Assembly: GCA_950054485.1 (NCBI GenBank)
Contig: CATLPD010000001.1
Location: 62,001 to 126,000, forward strand
Reading direction: 5' to 3'
DNA: 64,000 bases
Origin: an uncultured Alphaproteobacteria bacterium
Lineage (GTDB): Bacteria > Pseudomonadota > Alphaproteobacteria > Micavibrionales > CSBR16-224
Below the pieces are notes generated by a model. That model was not told where the DNA came from. It saw nothing but the letters and a program-made list of their open reading frames with translations, and ran no database searches. A program made the translations under genes and the position numbers. Below, in pieces: positions 52,964 through 62,431 of this stretch (position 1 is the stretch's first letter; every line of letters starts with the position of its first letter).

Positions 52964-54727
52964 ATGATTAACGTTAAAATGCAGACGCAAGACACGCGTC
53001 TGAAGCCAAAAATCACCGTGATCGGTGTCGGCGGTGCCGGAGGCAACGCTGTAAATAACATGATCTCTTCCGGTCTGGAAGGATGCGAATTTCTGGTATG
53101 TAACACCGATGCGCAGGCCCTTGAAGGCTCTGTTGCACAACAAAAAATCCAGCTGGGTGCGAATGTGACACGCGGCCTGGGTGCCGGTGCGAACCCTGAA
53201 ATTGGCGCTGCCGCCGCAGAAGAGTCAATCGATGAAATTCTGAACTACCTTGAAGGTTCAAACATGGTATTCGTAACCGCCGGCATGGGCGGTGGTACAG
53301 GTACCGGCGCTGCCCCTGTAATTGCACAGGCCGCGCGCGAACAAGGCATCCTGACAGTCGGCGTTGTGACAAAACCTTTCCACTTTGAAGGTACACACCG
53401 CATGAAGCTGGCCGAAGGCGGTATCGAAGAAATGCAAAAATATGTCGATACGCTGATTATCATTCCAAACCAGAACCTGTTCCGCATTGCAAACGAGAAG
53501 ACAACATTCTCTGACGCCTTCCGTATGGCTGACGAAGTCCTGCAATCCGGTGTTCGTGGTGTAACAGATTTGATGGTTATGCCAGGTCTGATCAACCTTG
53601 ACTTTGCGGATATCCGCACGGTTATGGCTGAAATGGGCAAAGCGATGATGGGTAACGGCGAAGCCGAAGGCGAACGTCGTGCAATCGAGGCGGCTGAGGC
53701 AGCTATTGCAAACCCACTGCTGGACGATATCTCTATGAAAGGCGCGCGCGGCGTTCTAATCAATATCACAGGTGGCATGGATATGACCCTGTTTGAAGTT
53801 GACGAAGCTGCTAACCGTATCCGCGATGAAGTCGATAGTGATGCAAACATCATCTTTGGTTCGACATTTGACGAGACAATGGAAGGTCGTATGCGCGTTT
53901 CTGTTGTTGCGACAGGTATCGAGGCTGAATCACTGGGCCACAACCGTCCGGTTTTTAACGCCAACAACAATGTTTACACCAGCAACCAGCCACAGGTTAA
54001 TAAAGAACCTGTAAAGCAGCAGGTGAATGCTCCGGTTGAACCGAAAACAACATACCAGACACGCGAAAGCGGTCACACTGTTGGCGGCGGTTCACACGCA
54101 GGAACATCAAATGCTGGACGCGGCGGCTTTAATGATGGTGATATGACCTCTATTCCAGCCTCTATCATTCCGCAAAACACAACACCGGGCCTGAACCCGA
54201 TGATGTCTGCAGGTGGTAATACACAACAGCAAGCACCACAATCTGATTTCCAATACGGCACAGCAACAACAGTATCCCAGCAGTCATCTGCTGCGACTTC
54301 TGCCGCTGTAAAGCCACAGGAAACAGCCGGCACAGCTGCTACGCACACGACAAAGCCGATGACATTCAACCCGTCATCAGTCCGCGGACAGCGTCACGGT
54401 AACAGCTTTATTCCACCAAAGCCGTTTTCTGCTGATGATGCCGATTTGTTTGAAAATGCTGATCTGGGAACAGGCGTCAGCACCGAAGAAAAATTGGCCC
54501 TGAAAGTGACCGAGCCGACAGGCCCAAGTGCACCGACACGTCCTGCCGTTCAGGAAAAGCCCGGCTTTTTCGAGCGCCTGACAGGTCACCGCCGTCATGA
54601 TATCCCAAGCGCACCGACAAAACCTGAAGGCGGCGCACAGGAAAGCATGAGCGTTCAAAACGGCGGCAAAAAAGACGAAGAGGACGAGCTCGATATTCCA
54701 GCTTTCCTACGTCGTCAGGCCAATTAA
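52964..54727 (+). CDS. ftsZ: Cell division tubulin FtsZ
   Basis: GTPase that forms the Z ring. 587 residues from the ATG at 52964, with AAGGAG 6 bases before it. GTPase domain: [26 protein letters not shown], the tubulin signature [20 protein letters not shown] and [17 protein letters not shown]. Past about residue 315 comes a long Gln/Thr/Ala-rich linker typical of alphaproteobacteria. The conserved C-terminal peptide [14 protein letters not shown] binds FtsA. Terminator hairpins follow at once. Confidence 0.98.
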   Translation: MINVKMQTQDTRLKPKITVIGVGGAGGNAVNNMISSGLEGCEFLVCNTDAQALEGSVAQQKIQLGANVTRGLGAGANPEIGAAAAEESIDEILNYLEGSNMVFVTAGMGGGTGTGAAPVIAQAAREQGILTVGVVTKPFHFEGTHRMKLAEGGIEEMQKYVDTLIIIPNQNLFRIANEKTTFSDAFRMADEVLQSGVRGVTDLMVMPGLINLDFADIRTVMAEMGKAMMGNGEAEGERRAIEAAEAAIANPLLDDISMKGARGVLINITGGMDMTLFEVDEAANRIRDEVDSDANIIFGSTFDETMEGRMRVSVVATGIEAESLGHNRPVFNANNNVYTSNQPQVNKEPVKQQVNAPVEPKTTYQTRESGHTVGGGSHAGTSNAGRGGFNDGDMTSIPASIIPQNTTPGLNPMMSAGGNTQQQAPQSDFQYGTATTVSQQSSAATSAAVKPQETAGTAATHTTKPMTFNPSSVRGQRHGNSFIPPKPFSADDADLFENADLGTGVSTEEKLALKVTEPTGPSAPTRPAVQEKPGFFERLTGHRRHDIPSAPTKPEGGAQESMSVQNGGKKDEEDELDIPAFLRRQAN

Positions 54728-54742
54728 ACTCAGAACATAAAG

Positions 54743-54797
54743 ATCAACAACTCCTTGTTGAATATCGAAACCGGGGCTTCAGGCTCCGGTTTTTTTA
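54743..54797 (+). terminator. Double hairpin terminator of the dcw operon
   Basis: A first perfect 7-bp hairpin, TCAACAA/TTGTTGA (54743-54760), is followed by a 9-bp stem (54769-54777 with 54783-54791, one G-T pair) and a run of seven T. The T-run ends at the stop codon of the next, convergent gene. Confidence 0.9.
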
Positions 54798-55403
54798 TGA
54801 CCGCCTTACCAGCTCCCAGCTGCTGCCGAAACGCTTGCGCGTTATCTCCCGCGGCTTTTGGAAGTAGGTGTCGGCAAGGGCACTGGCAAAGACGCGTCGC
54901 CTTTTTCTACGCAATGGCTGAAAGCCATCCTCGTACATCTTCTGGCGGGCCCCCTTCTCTTTGAAATGAACTGTCAATTGACGGTATTCAGGATGATCAA
55001 CCGATAAGCTCTGATCAAGGCTACCGCCTGCCAGACCGTTAAAATCCGCCTTTATTTTCTTTCGCCATTGATTTGCATCAACCGGCGCATCAAACAATGT
55101 TGGATCAAAGACAAGATCTTTTATCTCGCCATTCTCCCACATTATCGGCAGGGTTGCGGCCACATGGAAATACCAGCCCATAGGTGAAACCGCCGGGTTA
55201 TCCTTTACCTTCAGCATATCGCCCTCTGGCGCGAAGGCACATAATTTACCCGCTCTTACGCCGGACTCCCCTTCTATCGCCTCTGCGATATTCAGGCTGC
55301 GCGCCAGGCATATGTTTGTATTGTGATGATGCATGCTGTCGCGGTCCGCAAGCCTATAGAAAAGCTCTATCGCCTGCCCCATCTCCAAGAATGTTTCTGC
55401 CAT
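54795..55403 (-). CDS. Protein-glutaminase-like (deamidase-fold) protein A
   Basis: 202 residues from the ATG at 55403; a TTG at 55427 is the alternative. Not a named gene. The pattern matches bacterial protein-glutaminase domains: Cys32 in NICLARSLNIAEAI, His80 in GWYFHVAATLPI and Asp100 in DLVFDPTLFDAPV. The His-to-Asp distance is 20, as recalled for the Chryseobacterium enzyme. Such enzymes turn protein Gln into Glu. There is no signal peptide, so it acts in the cytosol or is exported by a dedicated system. The C-terminal third is strongly basic (RRKRRRVFASALADTYF). A paralogue lies at 56817. Its promoter is at 55441-55469. Confidence 0.65.
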   Translation of the reverse strand: MAETFLEMGQAIELFYRLADRDSMHHHNTNICLARSLNIAEAIEGESGVRAGKLCAFAPEGDMLKVKDNPAVSPMGWYFHVAATLPIMWENGEIKDLVFDPTLFDAPVDANQWRKKIKADFNGLAGGSLDQSLSVDHPEYRQLTVHFKEKGARQKMYEDGFQPLRRKRRRVFASALADTYFQKPREITRKRFGSSWELVRRS

Positions 55404-55440
55404 CTTGTGCCCAATTTCATTTATCAAATTAACAGCCCTA

Positions 55441-55469
55441 ATATTATCAAGTTAATTTTATTATGTCAA
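55441..55469 (-). promoter_or_regulatory. Promoter for deamidase-like gene A
   Basis: On the minus strand, TTGACA (55464-55469) and TAATAT (55441-55446) lie 17 bases apart. Transcription would start near 55434, leaving a short leader before either start codon. The stretch 55470-55700 is AT-rich with four TTATGTC copies (55461, 55544, 55627, 55689) and no gene. Confidence 0.7.
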
Positions 55470-55704
55470 TTAATGTCTGCGTTTTTATTTTTACGCTGAC
55501 CCCCTCGGTAAGAAAAGCCCGAATTCCCGAATCACTTAAAATGTTATGTCAAAAATACTGGCATCGACCCGGCCCCCCGGCTCCCTTCTGTTATTTTCTT
55601 AACATAACAAATAACAGTTTTATACATTATGTCTAGAACTAATATACATAAATATTTTATTTCACATATTAAGTAAAAATCGTAAAAATTATGTCGTGTT
55701 TTTC

Positions 55705-55764
55705 TTGACGACAAGTATTAATATTTATTTAATAGGGACATGAAGAGTTTTAAATCTTCTTTAA
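55705..55764 (+). promoter_or_regulatory. Promoter and CtrA-like box before the SPFH gene
   Basis: TTGACG (55705-55710), a 17-base spacer and TTTAAT (55728-55733) form a plausible promoter. An exact TTAA-ATCTTCT-TTAA (55750-55764), the CtrA full-site pattern, follows about 10 bases past the expected start of transcription, where a bound regulator would block it. The region is AT-rich, so chance cannot be excluded. Confidence 0.45.
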
Positions 55765-55791
55765 TTAACATATGAAAGGAAAACTTTAAAA

Positions 55792-56766
55792 ATGGCTATG
55801 ACTACAATGTTAATTTTGGGCGGTGCAGCCCTGTTCGGTATCCCTGCGATTGTCGGCGCGCTTTCCAGCTGCTTGCTGATTGTACGCGAGAAAAGCGAAG
55901 CAATTATCGAGACATTCGGCAGCTACAGCACAACGAAAAAGAAAACAGGTCTGACCTTGAAATGGCCAGCCCCTATTCAAACCGTACGCGCAAAAGTACC
56001 GACAAATACACAGCAATTTAAAATGACACTGGATACAAAATCAAAAGACGAAGTCTTCGTTGGCATCCCGATTTCTATGCACTTGCGTGTAACCGACAGT
56101 TACAAGGCAACCTATGAAGCCAGCGGTGACCCCGTAGAGCTGATTAAGGATAAAGTATCGGAGTCTATGAAGACATTGTCTTCAGCTATGGATTTTGCTG
56201 ATCTTTATCAGGCGCGCGACACATTCGCGACCGAAATCAAAAAGGAGATCGGCGATATGCTGAAAGACTCATACGGCTATGAAATCGTAGACGTTATCGT
56301 TGACGAGCCAAACGCACCTGAGTCATTGCAGCGCGCCTATACAAAGGTTCGCGAGTCCGAGCGTGAATTGCTGGCCGCCAATAACGAAAGTGAAGCTGAA
56401 AAGGTTCGCATTGTTAAACGCGCCGAAGCGAAACGCGAAGCTCAGGCCCTGTCAGGTAAGGGTATAGCCGAACAGCGTGCCGCGATCTTTGAAAACTATT
56501 CAGAGCAGTTCAACAAGCTGATCGAACAAGGCATGAGCAAAGAAGCCGCTGAAAAGCTTATGGCTCTTGCCATGACGCAGGATACGCTGCGCGACATCGG
56601 CGAACAAGGCAATCTGATCATTGCTTCAGGCGATGGTAACCGTCAGCTTGCAGACTTTCAGGCCTTGGGTAAAACGCTAGGCGAAAACGCGCCAAACCCA
56701 AAGCCTCGCACATCCTCCAACGATGACACGAAAGCGCCGAAGCGCAGCGCCGGCCCACGTCGTTAA
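55792..56766 (+). CDS. SPFH/Band 7 membrane protein
   Basis: 324 residues. One N-terminal membrane segment (about 5-30, MLILGGAALFGIPAIVGALSSCLLIV) is followed by an SPFH domain (VREKSEAIIETFGSYSTTKKKTGLTLKWPAPIQTVRAKV... to about 180). Next is a long charged coiled coil (KVRESERELLAANNESEAEKVRIVKRAEAKREAQAL), and then a Pro/Lys-rich tail. It resembles the stomatin/hypersensitive-response group that builds membrane microdomain scaffolds or cages. It is flanked on both sides by convergent deamidase-like genes and ends in a strong terminator. A partnership with them is inferred from position only. Confidence 0.88.
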   Translation: MAMTTMLILGGAALFGIPAIVGALSSCLLIVREKSEAIIETFGSYSTTKKKTGLTLKWPAPIQTVRAKVPTNTQQFKMTLDTKSKDEVFVGIPISMHLRVTDSYKATYEASGDPVELIKDKVSESMKTLSSAMDFADLYQARDTFATEIKKEIGDMLKDSYGYEIVDVIVDEPNAPESLQRAYTKVRESERELLAANNESEAEKVRIVKRAEAKREAQALSGKGIAEQRAAIFENYSEQFNKLIEQGMSKEAAEKLMALAMTQDTLRDIGEQGNLIIASGDGNRQLADFQALGKTLGENAPNPKPRTSSNDDTKAPKRSAGPRR

Positions 56767-56788
56767 TATAGGTCTATAACCTGGACGG

Positions 56789-56816
56789 AAAGGCGTATCT
56801 TCGGATACGCCTTTTT
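56789..56816 (+). terminator. Strong terminator with TTCG loop after the SPFH gene
   Basis: A perfect 11-bp stem (56789-56799 with 56804-56814) closed by a TTCG tetraloop and followed by T. It ends exactly before the stop codon of the convergent deamidase-like gene B, so it may also end transcription from that side. Confidence 0.93.
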
Positions 56817-57521
56817 CTATTTACAACGAAATGATACGGATTGTTTAGCTTCCGTATAGCTTTGCCAGGTGCGCCATGTTTGCCCATATCCCTCTAGTGC
56901 CCGACCCGACACGCGCATAAATTCGTCTTTTAAAGAGCTGCGCAGCACTGTTCTATGGTTTCGCCCGATCAACTTCTTTTGTTTGCGCATTAATTTGCGA
57001 GCCTGTCTGCGGGCAATGCGCACTTCTTTGTCCCAATACCAACTATGCAAGATAAACTCTGCTATATCCTGATAGGGTAAAATTTGTACTCTCTTTTCAC
57101 CTTTGATATTACTGACCCATTCGCCAAGACTGACCGGCCCATTAAACATTGATGGATCAAGGACCATGTTTCTCATTTGTCCGTTTTCGGCTTTAACCTC
57201 CAGCAAGGGCGCAACATGAAATGACCATTTTATTTTACGATTATCGGGACTTTCAAATTCAAGCATTTCAGGAACATTGTCGCGCTCCAGCCAAACGCGT
57301 TTTGGGGTATATCCAGCCTCAGCCAACAAATCTGTGATGATAACCGAGCGCTCGTAACAGCCAGTATCCAGATAGCCATGCGGCATATTCGGAATATCTG
57401 CAATTTCATCAAACAGCATAATCGCCTTTTCAAGGTCCATGACACCATCATAGGTATTTTGCAACGGCGCAAAATAGGCCGAAAGTATATTAAACTTGGA
57501 TAACGAGCGCTTTATAGACAT
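56817..57521 (-). CDS. Protein-glutaminase-like (deamidase-fold) protein B
   Basis: 234 residues, paralogous to the gene at 54795. Catalytic-type residues are Cys55 (DTGCYERSVIITDLL), His102 (KWSFHVAPLLEV) and Asp122 (NMVLDPSMFNGPV), with the same Cys-His and His-Asp spacings as its copy (47/48 and 20). No signal peptide. The C-terminal third is a basic, helical RQARKLMRKQKKLIGRNHR stretch. No Shine-Dalgarno precedes the ATG, and a TTGACA lies about 28 bases upstream, so the message may be almost leaderless. The assignment to the protein-glutaminase fold is by pattern, but the shared triad in two copies strengthens it. Confidence 0.68.
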   Translation of the reverse strand: MSIKRSLSKFNILSAYFAPLQNTYDGVMDLEKAIMLFDEIADIPNMPHGYLDTGCYERSVIITDLLAEAGYTPKRVWLERDNVPEMLEFESPDNRKIKWSFHVAPLLEVKAENGQMRNMVLDPSMFNGPVSLGEWVSNIKGEKRVQILPYQDIAEFILHSWYWDKEVRIARRQARKLMRKQKKLIGRNHRTVLRSSLKDEFMRVSGRALEGYGQTWRTWQSYTEAKQSVSFRCK

Positions 57522-57671
57522 GGTATATATTTACATAATACAATAAATTTGTCAATGTTTCTCCTGTAACATTCCGTCACAAAGCGTGATTTGCATAGAC
57601 AAAGTGCCGTTTGATACTATAACCGTAACAAATAGTGTCAAAAGCACATATAACGAAGCGGACTAAAATAA

Positions 57672-58622
57672 ATGAAAAACCAGAAACAAAAAACACTGGC
57701 CAAAAAGATTACCTGCACAGGCGTTGGCGTTCACAGCGGCGCACCTGCCAATCTGACGATCAAGCCCGGCGATAAGAATACCGGTTTTATTTTCGTACGC
57801 ACAGATATTACGGACAAAAACAACGTCATCACAGGCCTTTGGGATCACGTAACAGAAACACAGCTTTGCACCGTATTGTCAAACAAAGACGGTGTAACGG
57901 TCAGCACGGTTGAACATGTCCTATCAGCCTTAACAGCCCTGGGTATTGATAACGCCGTTCTTGAAATTGACGGCCCTGAAATTCCGATTATGGATGGCAG
58001 CGCGATAGCTTTCGTTGAAATGATCGACACCGTTGGTGTAGTTGAACAGGATGCATCCAAACGTTTCATCCGCCTGAAAAAGCCGGTTACCTATACCAAA
58101 GGCGACAAAAGCGTGACCCTGACACCGTCACTACGTCCTGTCTGGGCAATGGATATTGATTTTGACAGCGCTGTAATCGGCCAGCAAAGCTTTACCTTTG
58201 ATAATTCAGAAGACCAATACCGCAGCGATATCGCAGAATGCCGTACATTCGGCTTTTTGCACGAAGTTGAAATGTTGCAAAAAATGGGATTGGCCCGCGG
58301 TGGATCGCTGGATAACGCCATCGTCATCGATGGAGACAAAGTTCTAAACCCGAAGGGCCTGCGCTTTAAGGACGAATTCGTTCGTCACAAAATTTTGGAT
58401 GCCGTCGGCGATATTATTCTGGCCGGCGCCCCCGTTCTGGCGGATTACCACGGCGTTAAAGCCGGACACGCTATGAACAACAAGGTTCTGCACGCCTTGT
58501 TCGCAGACAAAAGCGCCTACGAATTCGTCAGCGCCGATAAACTGGTGTATTTAACGGTTCAAAAAAGACCCGAGCGCGTTTCTTCTACTGCTTCACACCT
58601 TGAAGACAGCGCCTATCTTTAA
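57672..58622 (+). CDS. lpxC: UDP-3-O-acyl-GlcNAc deacetylase LpxC
   Basis: Zinc enzyme for the committed step of lipid A synthesis. 316 residues. TLAKKITCTGVGVHSGAPANLTIKP opener, STVEHVLSALTALGIDNAVLEIDGPEIPIMDGSA (the first zinc His and an active-site Glu), ECRTFGFLHEVEMLQKMGLARGGSLDNAIV, and DEFVRHKILDAVGDIILAG (second His and Asp). Then GHAMNNKVLHAL (catalytic His). Standard length. In many alphaproteobacteria it follows ftsZ directly; here the SPFH block intervenes. Confidence 0.97.
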   Translation: MKNQKQKTLAKKITCTGVGVHSGAPANLTIKPGDKNTGFIFVRTDITDKNNVITGLWDHVTETQLCTVLSNKDGVTVSTVEHVLSALTALGIDNAVLEIDGPEIPIMDGSAIAFVEMIDTVGVVEQDASKRFIRLKKPVTYTKGDKSVTLTPSLRPVWAMDIDFDSAVIGQQSFTFDNSEDQYRSDIAECRTFGFLHEVEMLQKMGLARGGSLDNAIVIDGDKVLNPKGLRFKDEFVRHKILDAVGDIILAGAPVLADYHGVKAGHAMNNKVLHALFADKSAYEFVSADKLVYLTVQKRPERVSSTASHLEDSAYL

Positions 58623-58685
58623 GCTTTATACCGCCTGATAATCATGCTATTTTGATTTCATCATAAATCAGAGGATACAGGCAAT

Positions 58686-59360
58686 ATGGATCAGGATCTG
58701 GAAAGATTAAAGCAGTCATTGCTGAAAAACCAAAAAGACAACTATAGTGGTAAAAAAGGCGACAAGCTGAAAAAGCTGGTGTCTGATGGACAGCACCCCC
58801 CGTTTTTCTTTATCGCATGCAGCGATTCCCGCTATGATCCGAACCTTTTTCCCGATCTGGATAATGGCGATGCCTTTCTGGCCGAACATATCGCCGCACT
58901 GGTTCCGCCGTATGATGCACCCGAATCAACTGCTATTGCCGCTGCTGTGGATTATGCGGTCGAAGCGCTGAAAGTGAAACATATTATCATTATGGGCCAT
59001 ACGCATTGCGGCGGCGTCAAGGGCCTTGTCGAAGGTAAAGGCCCACAGAAAGTCGTCGATTGGGTGTCGCAGGCGAAAAATGTTCTGAATCACCTGCCCC
59101 CATCAAAAAGCTTTGCCGAGAAATGCGGCCACGCCGAAAAAGGTACCGTGCGCTGGAGCTTTGAAAACTTGAAACAATATCCATCTGTCGCAAAAGCGCT
59201 TAAGAACGGCACCCTGCAAATCCATGGCTGGAGATACGACATCGAAAGCGGCATGGTCGAGGCTTGGGATCAGGATAAGAAGGATTTTTCGCCTTTTTTT
59301 AATTCCGGCAGTGACAAGTCTGCCGATACAAAATCAAAAATAAAACCGCCGGGACGCTAA
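58686..59360 (+). CDS. Beta-class carbonic anhydrase
   Basis: Interconverts CO2 and bicarbonate. 224 residues. Zinc ligands Cys45 (IACSDSRYD, with the Asp47-Arg49 dyad), His105 and Cys108 (MGHTHCGGV). The C-terminal GWRYDIESGMVEAWD block is the usual end of the fold. No signal peptide, so cytosolic. AGGATACAGGCAAT precedes the ATG. It sits between lpxC and bamD with small gaps, an uncommon neighbour for this cluster. Confidence 0.95.
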   Translation: MDQDLERLKQSLLKNQKDNYSGKKGDKLKKLVSDGQHPPFFFIACSDSRYDPNLFPDLDNGDAFLAEHIAALVPPYDAPESTAIAAAVDYAVEALKVKHIIIMGHTHCGGVKGLVEGKGPQKVVDWVSQAKNVLNHLPPSKSFAEKCGHAEKGTVRWSFENLKQYPSVAKALKNGTLQIHGWRYDIESGMVEAWDQDKKDFSPFFNSGSDKSADTKSKIKPPGR

Positions 59361-59365
59361 TTGAT

Positions 59366-60196
59366 ATGAGATATTTTCTGTTTCTGATTTGTATTTTACT
59401 GCCTTTGGGCATCACAGCTTGCAGCAGTGACAAAGCCGAAGGGCCTGAAACCTCAACCACGGCCGTCAATGAACCGGCACCTGTCGACACTTTATATAAT
59501 AAAGCCGCCGCCCAGATGGAGGCTAAAAGCTATAGCGCTGCGGCCGCCAGCTTTGACGAGGTCGAACGCCAATACCCCTATTCACAATGGGCCACACGCG
59601 CGCAATTGATGTCTGCTTATGCCCATTATCTGGATTTGAATTACGATCAGGCCATTATCGGCCTTGACCGCTTCATCCAATTGAACCCGGGCGATGAAAA
59701 TATCGCTTATGCTTACTATTTGCGCGGCCTATCGTTCTACGAGCAAATTTCAGATGTCCGCCGCGACCAGAAAATGACACGCTTGGCACTGGATGGTTTG
59801 TCACAGGTTGTTGAACGCTTCCCGAACAGCAAATACGCGCGCGATGCCTCGCTTAAGATCGACCTGACAAACGATCACCTGGCGGGTAAGGAAATGGAAA
59901 TCGGGCGTTACTATCTGGAGCGCGAGCAATATCAGGCTGCGATTAACCGCTTTCAAAAGGTTGTCGATGATTACCAGACAACAACCCATGTGCCCGAAGC
60001 CCTACACCGCCTGACAGAGGCTTATTTGGCGATGGGTCTGCCAATCGAAGCACAGAAAAGCGCAGCGGTTCTGGGACATAACTACCCGAATAATATTTGG
60101 TATGAAGACAGCTATGCGCTGTTAACAGGCGAAAACCGAAAAGGTGTAACGGAAGATAAATCCTTTTACGAGAAAACACTCGGACGGGTTTTCTAA
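59366..60196 (+). CDS. bamD: Outer-membrane assembly lipoprotein BamD
   Basis: Essential BAM-complex lipoprotein. 276 residues. The lipobox LGITAC (Cys about 19) follows a signal helix. Five TPR-like repeats follow: DTLYNKAAAQMEAKSYSAAAASFDEVERQYPYSQWATRAQLMSAYAHYLDLNYDQAI, then DRFIQLNPGDENIAYAYYLRGLSFYEQI. The QxPYSxWA.RAQLM pattern is typical of the ComL/YfiO family. Position before recN is as in other alphaproteobacteria. Confidence 0.95.
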   Translation: MRYFLFLICILLPLGITACSSDKAEGPETSTTAVNEPAPVDTLYNKAAAQMEAKSYSAAAASFDEVERQYPYSQWATRAQLMSAYAHYLDLNYDQAIIGLDRFIQLNPGDENIAYAYYLRGLSFYEQISDVRRDQKMTRLALDGLSQVVERFPNSKYARDASLKIDLTNDHLAGKEMEIGRYYLEREQYQAAINRFQKVVDDYQTTTHVPEALHRLTEAYLAMGLPIEAQKSAAVLGHNYPNNIWYEDSYALLTGENRKGVTEDKSFYEKTLGRVF

Positions 60197-60219
60197 AATT
60201 TTGATGTGGAGCAACAGGA

Positions 60220-61893
60220 TTGCTGACGCAACTGACTATTAAAAACATTGTTCTGATCGACAGCCTGACCCTGGATCCGGGGCCGGGCCTGACGACGTTG
60301 ACCGGTGAAACAGGTGCGGGTAAATCGATCCTTTTGGATGCGCTGGGGCTGGCCCTTGGTGCTCGCGCTGATGCCGGACTTGTACGAACGGGCACGGACA
60401 AGGGGCAAGTCACCGCGGTATTTGAATGCGAACAGGGCCATCCGGCACTGGCAAAACTAGCAGATCATGAAATCGAATACGACGGCGGGCAGATTATTAT
60501 TCGCCGCAGCCTGTCCGCTGATGGCGGAAGCAAGGCTATGATAAATGACCAGCCGGTCAGTATCGGGCTTTTGAAAAAAATCGGCGAGGATCTGGTCGAA
60601 GTTCACGGTCAGTTTGATACCACAGGACTGCTGGATCCGAAAACACACCGCAGTGCACTTGACCGTTTTGCAGGGCTGCAGCCGCAAATCAATAAAATTT
60701 CAAACATCTTCGAGGAATGGCGGGAGGCTCGTGAAAATCTGGCTTCTGCCCGCGGCCGCGCAGAAGATGCGAAAACGCGCGAGGATTATCTGCGATACTG
60801 CATTGAAGAGCTTGACAAACTGGCCCCTCAACCGAATGAAGAGCAAGAGCTGAATGACACCCGCACCCGTTTGATGAGCCGCGAGAAAATTGCCGATGGC
60901 TTTAATAGCCTGACAGATTTAATCGAAAGCGAAGCCGGCCTTTATCAACAAATTGGCAGCGCGATTGCCACGATCGAAAAAATCCTGCCCGTCACCGGTG
61001 AGGATGGCGAGAAAATCCAGAGCGCACTGGTTGCCGCATCCCTGAATATAGAGGAGGCGGAAGGACATTTGAAATCCCTGATATCCGAAGATGACGGCGA
61101 TATGGATATCAACCTGATTGAAGAGCGACTTTATGCCTTGAAAGATTGCGCGCGCAAACACAATTGTGAAATAAACGAGCTGTCACAAAAACACGAAGAA
61201 TTACGCGCGGAAATCAGCCTGATTGATGATTTGGAAACAAACCTGAATGATCTGGAGAATAAAGTCAGAAAAGCCCGTCAAACCTATGTTGAAATGGCGC
61301 AAGAATTACACACACTGCGTCAAAGCGCCAGTGACAAGCTGATCAAAGCTGTCATGCAGGAACTGCCGGATTTAAAACTGGATAAAGCCCGCTTTCAGAT
61401 TCAGATCACAATGCTGGAAGATGAAAACAGCTGGCGTCCACACGGCATGGATCAGGTCCGTTTTGAAATATCCACCAACCCCGGTACAGCATTCGGCCCG
61501 TTGAACAAGATTGCATCGGGCGGGGAGCTGGCCCGTTTTATGTTGGCGCTGAAACTGGTTCTGGCCAAAACATCATCTGTACCGACGCTTGTCTTCGACG
61601 AAGTCGACAGCGGTGTCGGCGGGGCGACAGCAGATGCAGTGGGGTTACGTTTAAAACGCCTCAGCGGCGATAACCAGATATTGGTCGTCACCCATAGCGC
61701 GCAGGTTGCCGCCAAAGGCAGCCGTCAATATCAGATATCCAAATCGGATGACAGTCAATTGACAACGACATCTGTCCGCGAACTGTCAGAACAAGACCGA
61801 CTGGAAGAAATCGCGCGCATGATATCAGGTGCCGAGGTTACCAGCGAAGCACGCGCCGCGGCGGCAAAACTGATTTCGCAGAAAGCGGCCTAG
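60220..61893 (+). CDS. recN: DNA repair protein RecN
   Basis: SMC-like ATPase for double-strand break repair. 557 residues from a TTG start at 60220, supported by GGAG 8 bases before it and by the family opener (LTQLTIKNIVLIDSLTLDPGPGLTTLTGETGAGKSILLDAL). Walker A GETGAGKS, a coiled-coil middle (about 150-380), IASGGELARFMLALKLVL (signature), TLVFDEVDSGVGGATADAVG (Walker B) and VVTHSAQVAAKG (H-loop). The downstream response regulator is convergent, 1 base away. Confidence 0.97.
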   Translation: MLTQLTIKNIVLIDSLTLDPGPGLTTLTGETGAGKSILLDALGLALGARADAGLVRTGTDKGQVTAVFECEQGHPALAKLADHEIEYDGGQIIIRRSLSADGGSKAMINDQPVSIGLLKKIGEDLVEVHGQFDTTGLLDPKTHRSALDRFAGLQPQINKISNIFEEWREARENLASARGRAEDAKTREDYLRYCIEELDKLAPQPNEEQELNDTRTRLMSREKIADGFNSLTDLIESEAGLYQQIGSAIATIEKILPVTGEDGEKIQSALVAASLNIEEAEGHLKSLISEDDGDMDINLIEERLYALKDCARKHNCEINELSQKHEELRAEISLIDDLETNLNDLENKVRKARQTYVEMAQELHTLRQSASDKLIKAVMQELPDLKLDKARFQIQITMLEDENSWRPHGMDQVRFEISTNPGTAFGPLNKIASGGELARFMLALKLVLAKTSSVPTLVFDEVDSGVGGATADAVGLRLKRLSGDNQILVVTHSAQVAAKGSRQYQISKSDDSQLTTTSVRELSEQDRLEEIARMISGAEVTSEARAAAAKLISQKAA

Positions 61894-61894
61894 A

Positions 61895-62317
61895 TTATTT
61901 GTCTAGCTGTTTGTGAATTTTATCTATCAGAAATTTGAAATCGAAAGGTTTGGAAACGTAATCATCCATGCCGGCCGCAAAACATTTATCACGATCTGAT
62001 TTAAAGGCATTGGCCGTCGTTCCGATAATCGGAAGGTGTTTTTTGATTTTGCCTTCTTTCTGGCGCTTGCGGATCACTTCGGTTGTGGCATAGCCGTCCA
62101 TCACCGGCATTTCGACATCCATCAAAACCAGATCAAAATCTTCTTTTTCTATCGCTTTTAAGGCCTCTTCGCCATTAGAAACGCTAACTACCTTAAAACC
62201 TTCTTCTTCCAGATAATGCAGAGCAATGATCACATTACCTTCATAATCCTCGACAAGAAGTATTTTTATGGCAGCGCGCCCCTGTTGGCCAGAGGTCATC
62301 TTCTTTTTCGTACCCAT
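61895..62317 (-). CDS. Single-domain response regulator (CheY-like)
   Basis: 140 residues, a lone receiver domain. Marks: ILLVEDYEGN (acidic pocket), DLVLMDVEMPVMDGY with phospho-acceptor Asp67, GTTAN (Thr switch) and YVSKPFD (Lys). A basic N-terminal extension (about 1-16, GTKKKMTSGQQGRAA) precedes the domain. No output domain and no histidine kinase nearby, so it is a diffusible partner of an unlinked kinase or phosphorelay. It lies on the opposite strand between recN and ligA. Confidence 0.95.
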   Translation of the reverse strand: MGTKKKMTSGQQGRAAIKILLVEDYEGNVIIALHYLEEEGFKVVSVSNGEEALKAIEKEDFDLVLMDVEMPVMDGYATTEVIRKRQKEGKIKKHLPIIGTTANAFKSDRDKCFAAGMDDYVSKPFDFKFLIDKIHKQLDK

Positions 62318-62431
62318 ACCTGTAAATACTTTCAGGAAATATTCAAACTGTGGGTTAAGACTAGTTAATAATCATATCTAATACAAATAAATAATAAAAT
62401 ATTGCTCGTTCAAGTGTATTTTAAGCTATAA

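Noticed and set aside
53245-53970. A 241-codon open frame opposite ftsZ
   Set aside because: It lies fully within ftsZ, is Ser/Ile/Pro-rich and has no family pattern; a shadow of ftsZ codon use.
55461-55695. Four TTATGTC copies (55461, 55544, 55627, 55689) as a regulatory repeat
   Set aside because: Spacing is irregular, and one copy is simply the reverse of a TTGACATAA promoter element; in AT-rich DNA this is not strong enough to call.
62355-62368. TTAA-GACTAG-TTAA upstream of the response regulator gene
   Set aside because: The spacer is 6 bases, not 7, so it does not meet the CtrA full-site rule.
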